Shown in pieces: positions 14,419 through 22,069 of a stretch of 32,086 bases of DNA. Within the stretch, counting starts at the first letter, position 1. Every line of letters starts with the position of its first letter. Both the position numbers and the translations under genes were made by a program. Source of the DNA: Bacillaceae bacterium SAS-127 (GTDB lineage: Bacteria; Bacillota; Bacilli; Bacillales; Domibacillaceae); assembly GCA_002261155.1 (NCBI GenBank), contig NKXN01000075.1, positions 1 through 32,086 on the forward strand. The letters are read 5' to 3'. The notes under the pieces are model-generated. The model was not told the origin of the DNA, searched no databases, and saw only the letters and a program-made list of their open reading frames with translations.

Positions 14419-15833
14419 TCTTGACTAAGTGGCAATTGAATAATAAAAGTGGTACCGAAGCTAGAGCTTTCTTTTAAGGTTAAGTCGCCATCAAGGGCGT
14501 TGGCTAACAGTTTACTGAAAGGAAGGCCGAGGCCGAGACCGCGAATTTTATATTTTTTATTATCGCCTCGGTAAAATCGTTCGAATACTAGCTCTTGTTC
14601 GGCTTTTGGAATGCCTAAGCCGTTATCTTTTACTTCGATTAACAAAAGCTGATTTTCTTCCGTCAATGTAATGTCAATTCGACCATCTGCTTCGACAGCG
14701 TGTTTAGCGTTGTTGAGCAAGTTGACGATAATTTGCTGTAGTCGAACAAGGTCGGTGTAAATGATTCGGTCGGTCGTTAGTGTCGTTAACTCGACAGTGA
14801 GCGAATCGAGGTCTTGCCCTATTTTCCATTGATGCACCATTTCAGTCATTAGCTCGTTGACGTGATGTTCTTCCATGGCAACGGGCAGAGCATTCGCTGT
14901 AAAGGAGTTAAATTCTAATAAATCGTTAATCATTTTTTGCATTTTAGCCGTTTCCTTTAAGGAGACGCTCAGAAATTCGTCGGCTTCATCCCCGGTGACC
15001 ACTCCATCTTTGACAGCTTGTAGTAGACCGCTAATCGATGTGACAGGAGTTTTTAGTTCATGGGTGACACCAGCTAACAGCTCTGCTCGCAACGCTTCTA
15101 GTTGCTGTAGCTTTTGCGCCATTTCCTTAAATGAATAGATTAAGTCATACACTTCCTGTTCTTTCGTATGCTCAGGGAGATGCACGTTGTAATTTCCCTC
15201 TTGAATTTGCTTGGCTGCTTTCGCTACTTGACTGATCGGTTTAGACAGTCTGCGCGATAAAATATAAATCGCCGCCCAGCCAAATAATCCGAGGCTGACG
15301 ATCAAAATGGCTAACAAACGGTACTCATCGGTGACATTTCCGAGTTCGTTTTCCGGTTGTAGCATAATGACCCAGCCGAACACGACATCCTCCACTTCAA
15401 TCGGCTTTTTAATCATCCAAATGCGCGCTTCCTCCGTACCCGTCGGATACTTTAGCACATCTCTATTCTTTTGTAGCAGATCGATAGGGAAGTGATCTAA
15501 ACTGTATGGTCCATCGGATTGATTCGTGGACAACACTTGACCAGAGGCATCGGTAATATAGATCGCCGGTGGACGTTCAGATTGTAAAAATTGATCGCGA
15601 CTTTTCAACATATTTTTATCGATAGAAGGAGAAGTGTTGGGCTGCTGGCTACCCGCGATGCGATTGGCTAACTCCTCAGCGATGAATTCAGAGACTTCTA
15701 AACGATTTTCTAAAATCGTATGCTGAATCCAAGCAACGGAAAGGATCGTGACGACGATCAAGCCAAGGACTAACGTCGCTACATAGCGGGTCGTCCAATA
15801 TTTAAGTAAAGAAATTCTATTCGTCTTTTTCAT
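14415..15833 (-). CDS. Membrane sensor histidine kinase
   Basis: This encodes a 472-residue kinase. Helix 1 (about 17-37), an extracytoplasmic sensor domain of about 130 residues (40-170, of the dCache/PAS-like kind with YITDASGQVLSTN), helix 2 (about 172-192), HAMP (193-245), HisKA with His258 (GVTHELKTPVTS), and HATPase_c with N-box NLLNNAKHAV, G1 VKDNGLGIP and G2 GLGLGLPFS follow in order. All catalytic boxes are intact. The start lies 17 bases inside the regulator gene, so the pair is coupled. The gene for a secreted repeat protein lies upstream of the regulator, an arrangement like B. subtilis ykoI-ykoG-ykoH. The signal is unknown but probably extracytoplasmic. Confidence 0.9.
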   Translation of the reverse strand: MKKTNRISLLKYWTTRYVATLVLGLIVVTILSVAWIQHTILENRLEVSEFIAEELANRIAGSQQPNTSPSIDKNMLKSRDQFLQSERPPAIYITDASGQVLSTNQSDGPYSLDHFPIDLLQKNRDVLKYPTGTEEARIWMIKKPIEVEDVVFGWVIMLQPENELGNVTDEYRLLAILIVSLGLFGWAAIYILSRRLSKPISQVAKAAKQIQEGNYNVHLPEHTKEQEVYDLIYSFKEMAQKLQQLEALRAELLAGVTHELKTPVTSISGLLQAVKDGVVTGDEADEFLSVSLKETAKMQKMINDLLEFNSFTANALPVAMEEHHVNELMTEMVHQWKIGQDLDSLTVELTTLTTDRIIYTDLVRLQQIIVNLLNNAKHAVEADGRIDITLTEENQLLLIEVKDNGLGIPKAEQELVFERFYRGDNKKYKIRGLGLGLPFSKLLANALDGDLTLKESSSFGTTFIIQLPLSQE

Positions 15834-16512
15834 AAATACAAAATTGATACCCCAATCCTCTCAATGTTTTAATTTCTCCTTCTGCTTGCGGCCAGTTCTT
15901 CAACGATTTTCGCAGTCGCTTAATCGAGAGATCCACCGCTCGATCGCTACCATCATAATCCTGTCCCCATACATGCTCAATCAACTGCTCACGAGTAAAC
16001 GTGCGATTCGGTTGGGAAGCAAGAAAGAATAAAACCGATAAATCGCGTGGAGGTAACGAAATTTCTTCCTCCTTAATCGTCACTCGATGAGCCGTGCGGT
16101 CGATCGTTAAACAGCCATAGCTTGTCGTAGAAGAAGGCGTTGGCTCCTCACCGCTTCTTCGTAACACCGCTTTGACTCGTGCCACAACTTCTTCACCGTT
16201 AAAGGGCTTCGCAATATAATCATCGGCGCCGCCATTTAAGCCGGATAGTCGATAATTGACATCACCAAGAGCCGTTAGCATAATGACAGGACAAGAACTC
16301 GACTCTCGAATTGTTTTTAACACGGTCCATCCGTCCGCTTTTGGCATCATGACATCGAGTAAGACGAGTGCCGGTTGCTCGGCTTGGAACTGTTCGATTG
16401 CTGCTTCTCCATCAAATGCTTGTACGACTTGAAAGCCACCTTTTAGCAAATAGGCCTTTAATACTTGGCTGATTGCCGGTTCATCTTCTGCTACTAAAAT
16501 CGTTGCTGTCAT
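15817..16512 (-). CDS. OmpR/PhoB-family response regulator
   Basis: This encodes a 231-residue protein. The receiver has AEDEP, phospho-acceptor Asp53 (LVLLDVMMP), MLTALG and IAKPFNGEE. The winged helix at about 130-228 has DRAVDLSIKRLRKSLK and IKTLRGLGYQF. The ATG at 16512 is chosen over an upstream ATG at 16551 because GGGGTGG lies directly before it and because homologous regulators start at the first strand (TILVAEDE). It overlaps the kinase gene by 17 bases. A weak hairpin separates it from the secreted-protein gene upstream, so that gene may be expressed more strongly than the regulator. Confidence 0.92.
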   Translation of the reverse strand: MTATILVAEDEPAISQVLKAYLLKGGFQVVQAFDGEAAIEQFQAEQPALVLLDVMMPKADGWTVLKTIRESSSCPVIMLTALGDVNYRLSGLNGGADDYIAKPFNGEEVVARVKAVLRRSGEEPTPSSTTSYGCLTIDRTAHRVTIKEEEISLPPRDLSVLFFLASQPNRTFTREQLIEHVWGQDYDGSDRAVDLSIKRLRKSLKNWPQAEGEIKTLRGLGYQFCIYEKDE

Positions 16513-16540
16513 CAGCCCCACCCCTTTTTTCTTCATTATA

Positions 16541-16577
16541 TATAAAAACATAAAGAAGCTGCCAATCAGACAGCCTC
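16541..16577 (-). terminator. Weak terminator or attenuator before the regulator gene
   Basis: On the minus strand GAGGCTG pairs with CAGCTTC (one G-U pair), followed by TTTATGTTTTTATAT. It lies between the secreted-protein gene and the response-regulator gene. Confidence 0.4.
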
Positions 16578-16587
16578 TAAAAAAATA

Positions 16588-16959
16588 TTAGCGCATCGCC
16601 TTTGCTTGTTGCTGGGCTTGGCGAACTTCTTGTGTTAATGTTTGATAATCTTTATCTTTATGAGAAATGCCATACGTTTCCGCTTGCTGTTTCATTTTCG
16701 CTTCGCGGACCTCTTTTGCTACCGCTTCAAAGTCTTTCCCGTTTGTATCAATCCCAAATTGCTCTGCTTGCTCATATACAATATCTGAAAAGTCTCTTAT
16801 TTTCTTAATTTGTAAACCCTCTTTATACTTCAAAGAAGAAGCCTCCGTCTTAGTTACGCTAGTTGCTGGTCCTTCTGCCGCCACAATCGTATGCGCCGAT
16901 CCTAAAATACTAATGGAAAGGGCTCCGCTCATCACATAAGACATCGTTTTTCTCTTCAT
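16588..16959 (-). CDS. Secreted small protein with two tandem repeats (123 aa)
   Basis: This encodes a 123-residue exported protein. A signal peptide (about 1-28: basic MKRK start, hydrophobic core, VAA|EG) is followed by a short linker. Two copies of a helical repeat of about 28 residues then occur, at roughly 64-90 and 93-119. Each copy follows the pattern QAE-x-(F/Y)-G-I-x4-KD-(F/Y)-x6-EVR-x-A. The mature part is highly charged and lacks cysteine. AGGAGG precedes the ATG. No named family was recognised, though similar repeats occur in small exported proteins of bacilli. It lies first in line before a two-component system, so it could be either the system's target or its signal partner. Confidence 0.75.
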   Translation of the reverse strand: MKRKTMSYVMSGALSISILGSAHTIVAAEGPATSVTKTEASSLKYKEGLQIKKIRDFSDIVYEQAEQFGIDTNGKDFEAVAKEVREAKMKQQAETYGISHKDKDYQTLTQEVRQAQQQAKAMR

Positions 16960-17091
16960 TTATTTATTCCTCCTATACGGATAGACAAAAATCATTACCT
17001 GATAACTACACTTTACAGGAACAATGTGTCAGTAGAATGTCAAATAAGAAAAAAATTATTAATTTTTCAGCGAATTTCTTTCATAAAATTA

Positions 17092-17129
17092 ACAAAAAAA
17101 ATAGGCAGAGGAAGAAAGTATCCTCTGCC
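17092..17129 (-). terminator. Rho-independent terminator of the catalase gene
   Basis: On the minus strand GGCAGAGGA (17129-17121) pairs with TCCTCTGCC (17112-17104) and is followed by TATTTTTTT. Confidence 0.88.
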
Positions 17130-17137
17130 GCTAGTAA

Positions 17138-18586
17138 TTATTTATAGGTGACGAGTTCAACATTCGCTTGTTCAGCTAATGTTTTTCCTAACTGCTCATC
17201 TGCTTGATAGAAATGAGAAATGACGCGTGTCACGATGTCACGATTCTTAATTTGTTTGAAGTCATTGAGAATGTTTTTAATAAGGGCCTCTTTAGTTGCT
17301 TGATCATAACTGCGATAGATGCGGCCTGCTTGTCCAAACTCATTCGTTTTTTCAATCGCTTGTCGCCCAGCCATGCCTTCCATCGGTTGTAACGGTTCTT
17401 CATACTGTTGGGCTTCTTTCGGTGTGTTTTCATAACTATTTGGCTCATAGTTAATTCGACTCGTTTGTTGCTTCACTGGCATATAGCCGTCGCGTTGATA
17501 ATTATGAACGTTCTTTTTCGGAGAATTAATGTTTAACTGCAAATAATTCGGTCCTAAGCGGTGGCGTTGTGTGTCCGAGTACGAAAAAAGACGTCCTTGT
17601 AATAATTTATCTTCAGAAGGCAGCATTCCTGGTACAAGTATGCCTGGATTAAAGCCTACTGACTCTACTTCAGAGAAAAAGTCTTCAGGATTTTTATTTA
17701 ACGTCATTGTGCCGACTAACTCCCACGGAATGTCTTCTTCTAACCAATCTTTCGTCGCATCTAATGGATCAAAGTCAAATTTGTCCATATCCATAGGGTC
17801 TAGCACTTGCACATATAAATCCCACTCTGGGTAATTGCCGCTTTCAATGGCCTCATATAAATCGCGAGTCGCATGGTTAAAGTCTTCTCCTTGAATGGTT
17901 GCCGCGTCTTCAATGGAAAGGTTGTTAATGCCTTCCTTAGGTTGCCAACGTAATTTCACGTAAACAGTCTTTCCTTCTTCATTAAACCATTTAAATGCAT
18001 GTACGCTTGAGCCGCGCATTTGGCGGTAGTTTGCAGGAATGCCTTCATCGGTAAATAAGTGAATTAGCATATTTGTCGATTCTGGAGAAAGTGACATAAA
18101 GTCCCAATATCGTTCAGGATGCTGAATATTCGTTGCTGGATCTGGCTTTAACGAATGAATGACATCTGGGAATTTAATCGCATCACGGATAAAGAAGATA
18201 GGAAGGTTATTGCCGACGAAATCATAGTTTCCTTCTTCTGTGTAAAATTTAACCGAGAATCCGCGTGGGTCGCGAGCTGTTTCTGGCGAATGTTTGCCAT
18301 GAATAACTGTAGAAAAGCGAGCAAACACAGGTGTTGCTAATCCTTTCTCCTGTAAAAAGGCGGCTTTCGTATATTTTTTCATACTATTTTTCACGACGAA
18401 GACTCCGTGGGCTCCTGCTCCTCGTGCGTGAACGACACGCTCAGGAATGCGTTCGCGATCAAAATGAGCTAATTTTTCAATTAATTGATAGTCTTCTAAT
18501 AAAGTAGAGCCTCGGCGTCCAGCTGTTTTGGAGTTTTGATTATCAGCTACAGGCGTTCCTTGATTCGTTGTAAATTGTTTCTTCAA
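17138..18586 (-). CDS. katA: Vegetative-type haem catalase KatA
   Basis: This encodes a 482-residue clade-3 monofunctional catalase that converts hydrogen peroxide to water and oxygen in the cytoplasm. The distal His53 (VVHARGAGAHG), Asn126 (FVGNNLPIF) and the proximal haem ligand Tyr336 (RLFSYSDTQRHRLGPNY) are all present, and the length is right for small-subunit catalases. The start is TTG, fixed by AAGGAG nine bases upstream; no ATG is available at that place. A near-perfect PerR box overlaps its promoter, so induction by peroxide through PerR is expected. It is a single-gene unit with its own terminator. Peroxide defence beside flavin hydroxylase genes may be useful, since these enzymes leak peroxide. 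Confidence 0.96.
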   Translation of the reverse strand: MKKQFTTNQGTPVADNQNSKTAGRRGSTLLEDYQLIEKLAHFDRERIPERVVHARGAGAHGVFVVKNSMKKYTKAAFLQEKGLATPVFARFSTVIHGKHSPETARDPRGFSVKFYTEEGNYDFVGNNLPIFFIRDAIKFPDVIHSLKPDPATNIQHPERYWDFMSLSPESTNMLIHLFTDEGIPANYRQMRGSSVHAFKWFNEEGKTVYVKLRWQPKEGINNLSIEDAATIQGEDFNHATRDLYEAIESGNYPEWDLYVQVLDPMDMDKFDFDPLDATKDWLEEDIPWELVGTMTLNKNPEDFFSEVESVGFNPGILVPGMLPSEDKLLQGRLFSYSDTQRHRLGPNYLQLNINSPKKNVHNYQRDGYMPVKQQTSRINYEPNSYENTPKEAQQYEEPLQPMEGMAGRQAIEKTNEFGQAGRIYRSYDQATKEALIKNILNDFKQIKNRDIVTRVISHFYQADEQLGKTLAEQANVELVTYK

Positions 18587-18603
18587 TGAAAATCACTCCT
18601 TTT

Positions 18604-18618
18604 TAATAATAATTATAA
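18604..18618 (-). promoter_or_regulatory. PerR box at the katA promoter
   Basis: On the minus strand the site reads TTATAATTATTATTA, 14 of 15 matches to the PerR consensus TTATAATnATTATAA. The likely promoter is TTGACA (18645-18640), 17 bases, TAAATT (18622-18617), so the box overlaps the -10 and start-site region, as at B. subtilis katA. Confidence 0.75.
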
Positions 18619-18786
18619 TTTAATATTTATTATCTCGTTTGTCAAATAAAAAGTAATTGATTATGGATATCTATGTAACAATAAAAACCAACTCTAATAC
18701 AAATGCTTGGAAGATGATCCACTTTGTTGTATGATATAGCTGTCAGTAAATAGAAATAAATAAACCAATAATTGAGGTAGTGAAAC

Positions 18787-18933
18787 ATGGTGCAAGAACA
18801 AAAGCAATTGTTGCTGCTGATGCAAGAGGCGATTGAAGAAGGGCATCGAGATGACAGCAAAGTGGAACAAGTAATGCACATCATTAAAGAGAGAATGCAA
18901 GAAATGTATAAAGATGATCTACATAAAGTTTGA
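18787..18933 (+). CDS. Small soluble protein, unknown (48 aa)
   Basis: This encodes a 48-residue, Gln/Glu/Met-rich, probably fully helical protein (MVQEQKQLLLLMQEAIEEG, then MHIIKERMQEMYKDD). GAGGT lies eight bases before the ATG and a weak terminator follows, so it looks like a real single gene. It does not show the SQELD motif of Spo0E-like peptides. Starts at ATG 18787 or the next codon, GTG, are both possible. Its function is unknown. Confidence 0.6.
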   Translation: MVQEQKQLLLLMQEAIEEGHRDDSKVEQVMHIIKERMQEMYKDDLHKV

Positions 18934-18938
18934 ACATT

Positions 18939-18959
18939 GCGGCCGTTGGGTCGTTTTTT
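18939..18959 (+). terminator. Weak terminator after the 48-residue gene
   Basis: GCGGCC (18939-18944) pairs with GGTCGT (18949-18954), with two G-U pairs, and is followed by TTTTTT. Confidence 0.5.
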
Positions 18960-19094
18960 GTGTTTAATAGAGTGAACATCCTTCATTTATTTTTTACCCA
19001 GCTGGCTTCGTTGACAAACCAATTTTTTGATCCTCGCCATCTCCCTCTAACACCTACTAGCTAAAAACTTCATTTTTTCTAACAGTTCATGTCA

Positions 19095-19123
19095 TTGTCT
19101 CTGTCTTTTCCAGAAAGTAAGAT
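19095..19123 (+). promoter_or_regulatory. Candidate activator-dependent promoter of the phenol operon
   Basis: TTGTCT (19095-19100), 17 bases, TAAGAT (19118-19123): each hexamer matches sigma-A at only four positions, as expected for a promoter needing an activator. Three TGTC tetramers at 19090, 19096 and 19102 are phased by six bases around the -35. No GG-N10-GC sigma-54 promoter was found in the 260-base gap before pheA. Confidence 0.35.
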
Positions 19124-19132
19124 AATATGTAA

Positions 19133-19152
19133 GAAATATTATTTGATATTTC
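19133..19152 (+). repeat. Inverted repeat in the phenol operon leader
   Basis: GAAATAT (19133-19139) and ATATTTC (19146-19152) form a perfect inverted repeat with a six-base spacer, at or just after the predicted transcription start. It may be an operator or a weak leader hairpin. Confidence 0.4.
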
Positions 19153-19163
19153 AGAAAATTAAA

Positions 19164-19178
19164 ATGTAAGGGTTTACA
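19164..19178 (+). promoter_or_regulatory. cre-like palindrome in the phenol operon leader
   Basis: ATGTAAGGGTTTACA matches the catabolite-responsive element consensus WTGNAANCGNWWNCA at 14 of 15 positions, the exception being the central C (here G). It has a perfect TGTAA/TTACA dyad. It lies just upstream of the pheA ribosome site, where CcpA bound to a cre often blocks elongation. The central CG is normally the most conserved part, so another regulator is possible. Confidence 0.45.
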
Positions 19179-19194
19179 AAAAGGAGTGAAAAAG

Positions 19195-20703
19195 ATGTTA
19201 ACTGGTCAAGAGTATTTAGAGAGCTTGAAGGATGGTCGAGCGGTGTATTTGAATGGGGAAAAAATTACGGATGTGACGGAGCACCCAGCTTACCGTAATT
19301 CGGCTCGTTCGATTGCCCGCATGTATGATGCGCTTCATGATCCGGAGATGGGGAAGATTTTGACGACGGAGACGGAGTATGGAGACCGAACACATAAGTT
19401 CTTTAAAACGCCAAAAAGTGCACAAGATTTATTGGAATCGAGGGATGCGATCGCTCAATGGGCTAGATTGAGCTATGGGTTTATGGGACGCACCCCTGAT
19501 TACAAGGCATCGTTCACTGCTCACTTAGATGCTTACTCCACATATTACCAAGGATTTGAGAATAGTGCAAAGGCTTGGTACAAAAAAGCGACGAAAGATG
19601 TGCCGTTTATTAATCACACGATTATTAATCCACAAGTCGATCGCTCCAAGCCGCTTCATGAAAATAAAGATGTTTTCGTTCGCGCAGTCAAAGAACGGGA
19701 TGACGGGATTGTCGTTAGTGGCGCGAAGATGGTCGGAACCGCGGCGGCGTTAACGCATTACAATTTCGTTTCCAACTACGGACCGATGGATTTAGGAGAT
19801 GGCGACAAGAGTCATGCGCTTATTTTCTTCGTGCCAATGAATGCGCCGGGCGTGAAAATGATTAGCCGTCAATCGTATGAGCTGCAAGCGGCAGCAACGG
19901 GTTCACCGTATGATTATCCGCTATCGAGTCGCTTTGATGAAAACGATGCGGTCATTGTCCTTGATGATGTTTTTATTCCGTGGGAAGACGTGTTGACGTA
20001 TAAAAACGTCGATATTACGAATAACTTTTTTGTGCAAACGGGCTTTTTTAACCGCTTTACGTTCCATGGCTGTACTCGTTTTGCCGTGAAGCTTGATTTT
20101 ATGGCTGGGCTGTTATTAAAAGCTACAGAAGCATCGGGCACGAAGCAGTTTAGGGGAGTACAAGCGAACATTGGTGAGGTACTTGCCTTGCGCAATATGT
20201 TCTGGGGACTTTCGACAGCGATGGCGACTGATCCAGAGTTTGGTATGAATGGAGTCGCGATTCCGAATGGTTTCTATGCGAATTCTTATCGTGTATTGGC
20301 GCCGATGACATGGGTGCGCGTGAAAAATATTTTTGAACAAGTCGTCGCAGGCGGACTGATTCAGTTGCCTTCGAGTGCGAAAGATTTCTTAAGTCCAGAG
20401 CTTCGTCCGTATTTAGATAAATATTATCGTGGTTCAGGAATTGACGCGGAAGAGCGCGTGAAGTTGATGAAAATGATTTGGGATGCGATTGGTACAGAGT
20501 TTGGTGGACGTCATGAGCTATATGAAGTGAACTATGCCGGTAACCATGAAAACATTCGCTTGGAAGCGTTAAAGCACGCCGAAGGAACAGGAGCAGCGAA
20601 TCAATTTAAATCATTTGTCGATACGGCACTCGCTGATTATGACTTACATGGCTGGACGAATTCTGTTTGGCAAGCGTCGGATCAAAAAGTACCGGTTAAA
20701 TAA
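19195..20703 (+). CDS. pheA: Phenol 2-hydroxylase, large (oxygenase) component
   Basis: This encodes a 502-residue FAD-dependent monooxygenase of the HpaB/PheA family. It uses reduced flavin from a separate reductase to hydroxylate phenol to catechol in the cytoplasm. Family landmarks include SARSIARMYDALHDPE near residue 40, the flavin-contacting region SSRFDENDAVIVLDDVFIPWEDV around 245-267, NRFTFHGCTRFAVKLDF near 285-300 and GTEFGGRHELYEVNYAGNHE near 442-461. The length and the start MLTGQEYLESLKDGRAVYLNG agree with Geobacillus-type phenol hydroxylases. 4-Hydroxyphenylacetate hydroxylase is the close alternative, but the catechol meta-pathway downstream favours phenol. ATG 19195 has AAGGAG eight bases upstream. 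The in-frame GTG at 19186 lies inside that site and is rejected. Confidence 0.9.
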   Translation: MLTGQEYLESLKDGRAVYLNGEKITDVTEHPAYRNSARSIARMYDALHDPEMGKILTTETEYGDRTHKFFKTPKSAQDLLESRDAIAQWARLSYGFMGRTPDYKASFTAHLDAYSTYYQGFENSAKAWYKKATKDVPFINHTIINPQVDRSKPLHENKDVFVRAVKERDDGIVVSGAKMVGTAAALTHYNFVSNYGPMDLGDGDKSHALIFFVPMNAPGVKMISRQSYELQAAATGSPYDYPLSSRFDENDAVIVLDDVFIPWEDVLTYKNVDITNNFFVQTGFFNRFTFHGCTRFAVKLDFMAGLLLKATEASGTKQFRGVQANIGEVLALRNMFWGLSTAMATDPEFGMNGVAIPNGFYANSYRVLAPMTWVRVKNIFEQVVAGGLIQLPSSAKDFLSPELRPYLDKYYRGSGIDAEERVKLMKMIWDAIGTEFGGRHELYEVNYAGNHENIRLEALKHAEGTGAANQFKSFVDTALADYDLHGWTNSVWQASDQKVPVK

Positions 20704-20740
20704 TTTTTCCTATATGAACAGTGTGAAAGGAGGAAAACGT

Positions 20741-21217
20741 GTGGATGATCGTCAATTTCGAAATGCGATGGGCAAATTCGCAACAGGTGTGAATGTAATT
20801 TTGACGGAGGTGGAGGGGGATGTGCACGGCATGACGGCCAATGCCTTTATGTCCGTATCACTAGACCCAAAGCTTATCGTTATTTCCATCGGGGAAAGAG
20901 CGCAAATGCTTGAAAAGATTAAACAGAGCCAGAAGTTTACCGTTAATATGTTAGCCGCTGATCAACAGGAGCTTTCGATGATCTTTGCTGGTCAGATTAA
21001 AGAAAAGCAAGAGGTGGCGTTCGATCGTCTAGCGGATCAACCTGTCCTTAGCGGAAGTGTGGCTCAAGTTACGTGTGAAGTGACAGCCGAGCATGTGGAA
21101 GGGGATCATACGTTATTTATTGGCAAAGTGACGGCTATTCAATTAGAAGAAAAAGATCCGCTCATTTATTTTAACGGTCGCTACCGTTCATTAATGGAAG
21201 AAGTGCCGACGACTTAA
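20741..21217 (+). CDS. pheA2: Flavin reductase component of phenol hydroxylase
   Basis: This encodes a 158-residue NAD(P)H:flavin oxidoreductase of the HpaC/PheA2 family with the FMN-binding split-barrel fold. It makes reduced flavin for PheA. Typical blocks are FRNAMGKFATGVNVI (6-20), GMTANAFMSVSLDP (30-43) and the C-terminal HTLFIGKV and FNGRYRSL. The start is GTG at 20741, placed by AAAGGAGG seven bases upstream; a longer open frame reaching into pheA is not supported. Thermophilic PheA2 proteins keep a bound FAD and use a second one as substrate, and the size here agrees. It lies 37 bases after pheA in the same operon. Confidence 0.9.
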   Translation: MDDRQFRNAMGKFATGVNVILTEVEGDVHGMTANAFMSVSLDPKLIVISIGERAQMLEKIKQSQKFTVNMLAADQQELSMIFAGQIKEKQEVAFDRLADQPVLSGSVAQVTCEVTAEHVEGDHTLFIGKVTAIQLEEKDPLIYFNGRYRSLMEEVPTT

Positions 21218-21232
21218 AAGGAGGAGAGCCGC

Positions 21233-22057
21233 TTGAAAACCATTGTTTTAGAGCCACAAAAGTTAAGCGAGTTAAAGCGACAACCAGAGCTTTGTGTCGT
21301 TGCTCTCGGATTTTTTGATGGCGTTCATCTCGGTCATCGCCAAGTGATCCATGAAGCAAGAAACATCGCTTGCGAACAGGGTGTGCCGCTCGCTGTGATG
21401 ACGTTTTTTCCACATCCGAAAGCGGTGTTATCGAAAGGAAAGCAGCGAGTGGACTATTTAATGCCAGTCACCGAAAAGCAACGGATTTTCAAGGAACTAG
21501 GTGTGGATATTTGCTACATTGTTCCTTTCGATCCGGCGTTTGCTTCCTTGATGCCAGAGAGCTTTGTGCAGAACTATTTGCTAGACCTTGGCGTTCGTCA
21601 TGCTGTCGCAGGCTTTGACTTTACGTATGGCTGTCGCGGTGAAGGACATATGGATCGGATGAAGATGGACTCTGGCGGCCTTCTTGACGTAACAAAAGTG
21701 GAAAAGGTCGCGTGTCATGGAGAAAAAATTAGTTCCACGCTCATTCGTGAAAAAATTCGCACTGGAGCAGTGGAAGAGATTCCGAATTGTTTAGGGGAAG
21801 CATACCGTGTGGAAGGCCGCGTGAGGAGCTCAATGATTTTAATGAAGCCTTATTATATGCTGCCTTCCCCTGGGCGGTATGCGATCACAATTCACAGTCA
21901 AAAGAGACAGTTGTTGACAGAGGCTATTGTGGCGGAAGAGCCGGGGCAAATTTTTTTACCGGATGTGGAAAAGTCGGATTTGATGCAAGGAGAGTATGTG
22001 TCGATTGAATGGCAACGCTGTTTGTTTAGGGCGAGGGAGGAATTATTGGTTCGGTAA
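21233..22057 (+). CDS. RibF-like FAD synthetase lacking the riboflavin-kinase motif
   Basis: This encodes a 274-residue protein. The N-terminal nucleotidyltransferase domain (about 1-180) has all FMN adenylyltransferase motifs: GFFDGVHLGHR (26-36), FFPHP (58-62) and ISSTLIRE (167-174). The C-terminal 85 residues start like a riboflavin kinase domain (YRVEGRV, 191-197). However, the GFPTAN nucleotide-binding motif that should follow is absent, and the segment is shorter than a normal kinase domain. The likely activity is therefore FMN to FAD only. The TTG start is fixed by AAAGGAGG, 15 bases after pheA2. Its place in the operon suggests a dedicated FAD supply for PheA and PheA2. A second, complete RibF should exist elsewhere in the genome. 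Confidence 0.85.
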   Translation: MKTIVLEPQKLSELKRQPELCVVALGFFDGVHLGHRQVIHEARNIACEQGVPLAVMTFFPHPKAVLSKGKQRVDYLMPVTEKQRIFKELGVDICYIVPFDPAFASLMPESFVQNYLLDLGVRHAVAGFDFTYGCRGEGHMDRMKMDSGGLLDVTKVEKVACHGEKISSTLIREKIRTGAVEEIPNCLGEAYRVEGRVRSSMILMKPYYMLPSPGRYAITIHSQKRQLLTEAIVAEEPGQIFLPDVEKSDLMQGEYVSIEWQRCLFRAREELLVR

Positions 22058-22069
22058 GGAGGGATAAAA

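Noticed and set aside
18960-19194. Sigma-54 promoter before pheA, expected from the XylR_N-type regulator
   Set aside because: TGGC at about 19004 has no GC-containing partner at the right distance, and the regulator lacks the AAA+ domain needed for sigma-54.
20615-20740. Longer start for the flavin reductase, reaching into pheA
   Set aside because: AAAGGAGG before GTG 20741 and the usual family length (about 160 residues) fix the shorter start.
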